DNA from: a bacterium
Lineage (GTDB): Bacteria; Fidelibacterota; Marinisomatia; Marinisomatales; JAHJCW01
Length of the DNA stretch: 6,596 bases
Direction of reading: 5' to 3'
Assembly (NCBI GenBank): GCA_030621275.1
Contig: JAUXHY010000074.1
Coordinates: 1-6,596, forward strand
Below the pieces are notes generated by a model. It was not told the origin of the DNA. It searched no databases and saw only the letters and a program-made list of their open reading frames with translations. The translations under genes were made by a program, and so were the position numbers. Below are positions 6,104 through 6,596 of this stretch, in pieces (position 1 is the stretch's first letter; each line of letters starts with the position of its first letter).

Positions 6104-6596
6104 TTATTTTTCTCCAACAACCGTTATACTAAATATACCAATTCCACTTTTATTATATTGCAACAATTGTTCCTCGGATAAATACTTAATAAGAATACTT
6201 TCCGGAATTGTAATAGTTTTAGTCTGCTTGATTTCTACATTTCTAAAACCGGTATTTTTAATAATTCCGATATAATCATCCTTTTGTAAAGCACCGGCAA
6301 CACAACCGGCATACATTTCAGCAGACTTCTTTAATCCTTCCGGTAGATTCCCTACTAAAACAATATCGGATACACAGAAATGACCGCCTTTTTTCAAAAT
6401 CCGATGAATTTCAGAAAATGATTTTTCTTTATTAGGTACAAGATTCAATACGCAATTACTGATTACAACATCTGTTGAACCTTCATCAACCGGTAAATCC
6501 TCAATTTCCCCAAGTCGGAAGTCAACATTTGAAAATCCAAGTTTATCCTTATTTTCGTTAGCTAGATCGATCATTTCTTCAGTCATGTCAATCCCA
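6104..6596 (-). CDS. arsM: Arsenite S-adenosylmethionine methyltransferase (5' end beyond window)
   Basis: The enzyme methylates As(III) using SAM and thiols, giving methylated arsenicals in the cytoplasm. The frame stays open to the window edge, and the codons before the ATG at 6586 read G-I-D, giving GIDMTEEM, the usual end of SAM-binding strand 2. The real start is therefore outside, and the ATG at 6586 is internal. About 163 residues are visible. Counting from that Met: LGEIEDLPVDEGSTDVVISN (25-44) is the class I methyltransferase motif region, NCVLNLVPNK (44-53) and YAGCVAGAL (92-100) carry two of the arsenic-binding Cys (45 and 95, matching C174 and C224 of the algal enzyme), and HRILKKGGHFCVSDIV (61-76) is the post-core segment. 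The N-terminal Cys and the SAM GxGxG loop are outside the window. It reads into the glycerate kinase gene; no arsR or efflux gene is visible here. Confidence 0.9.
   Translation of the reverse strand, partial: GIDMTEEMIDLANENKDKLGFSNVDFRLGEIEDLPVDEGSTDVVISNCVLNLVPNKEKSFSEIHRILKKGGHFCVSDIVLVGNLPEGLKKSAEMYAGCVAGALQKDDYIGIIKNTGFRNVEIKQTKTITIPESILIKYLSEEQLLQYNKSGIGIFSITVVGEK

Overview
This AT-rich window (about one third G+C by eye) most likely comes from a Gram-negative bacterium of the Bacteroidota/Ignavibacteriota/Marinimicrobia (FCB) neighbourhood. The clues are a PorT-type outer-membrane beta-barrel gene and two tandem intergenic palindromic repeats that, from memory, resemble repeats seen in such genomes. 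At least the barrel gene has a strong Shine-Dalgarno site. The phylum is an inference, not a proof.

Layout, left to right. On the + strand: the last 33 codons of a DUF4389-type membrane protein (1-102); a complete PorT-family barrel gene (193-861) with a strong ribosome binding site and a textbook intrinsic terminator (880-915); then a C-terminal remnant of a C_GCAxxG_C_C redox-type protein (923-1159), which seems to have lost its N-terminal half exactly at the terminator. On the - strand, converging on that remnant with a 9-base gap, is a tight three-gene operon read from 4716 down to 1169: a class III PLP aminotransferase-fold enzyme, an uncharacterised protein with a kinase-like catalytic signature, and a secernin-like family C69 Ntn-hydrolase. 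Further right, also on the - strand, are an arsenite methyltransferase (ArsM, 5' end outside the window) and a glycerate 2-kinase, 22 bases apart. The 255-base gap between the two - strand units (4717-4971) holds two different palindromic repeats back to back. No stretch over 300 bases lacks a gene.

The most interesting item is the three-gene operon. A 4-base ATGA overlap and a 3-base gap imply coupled translation. The middle protein has no obvious function, but its D154/N159/D172 spacing (5 and 13 residues) equals that of protein kinases and aminoglycoside/choline-type kinases, and it has a glycine-rich loop and an upstream lysine. A kinase-like protein coupled to a class III aminotransferase and an amide-bond-cleaving Ntn enzyme suggests a small, possibly undescribed route that releases or modifies an amino compound, phosphorylates it and then transaminates it or eliminates phosphate. 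The pathway is inference; the gene identities and the coupling can be read from the sequence.

The rest looks ordinary: an envelope barrel, arsenic detoxification and glycerate metabolism.
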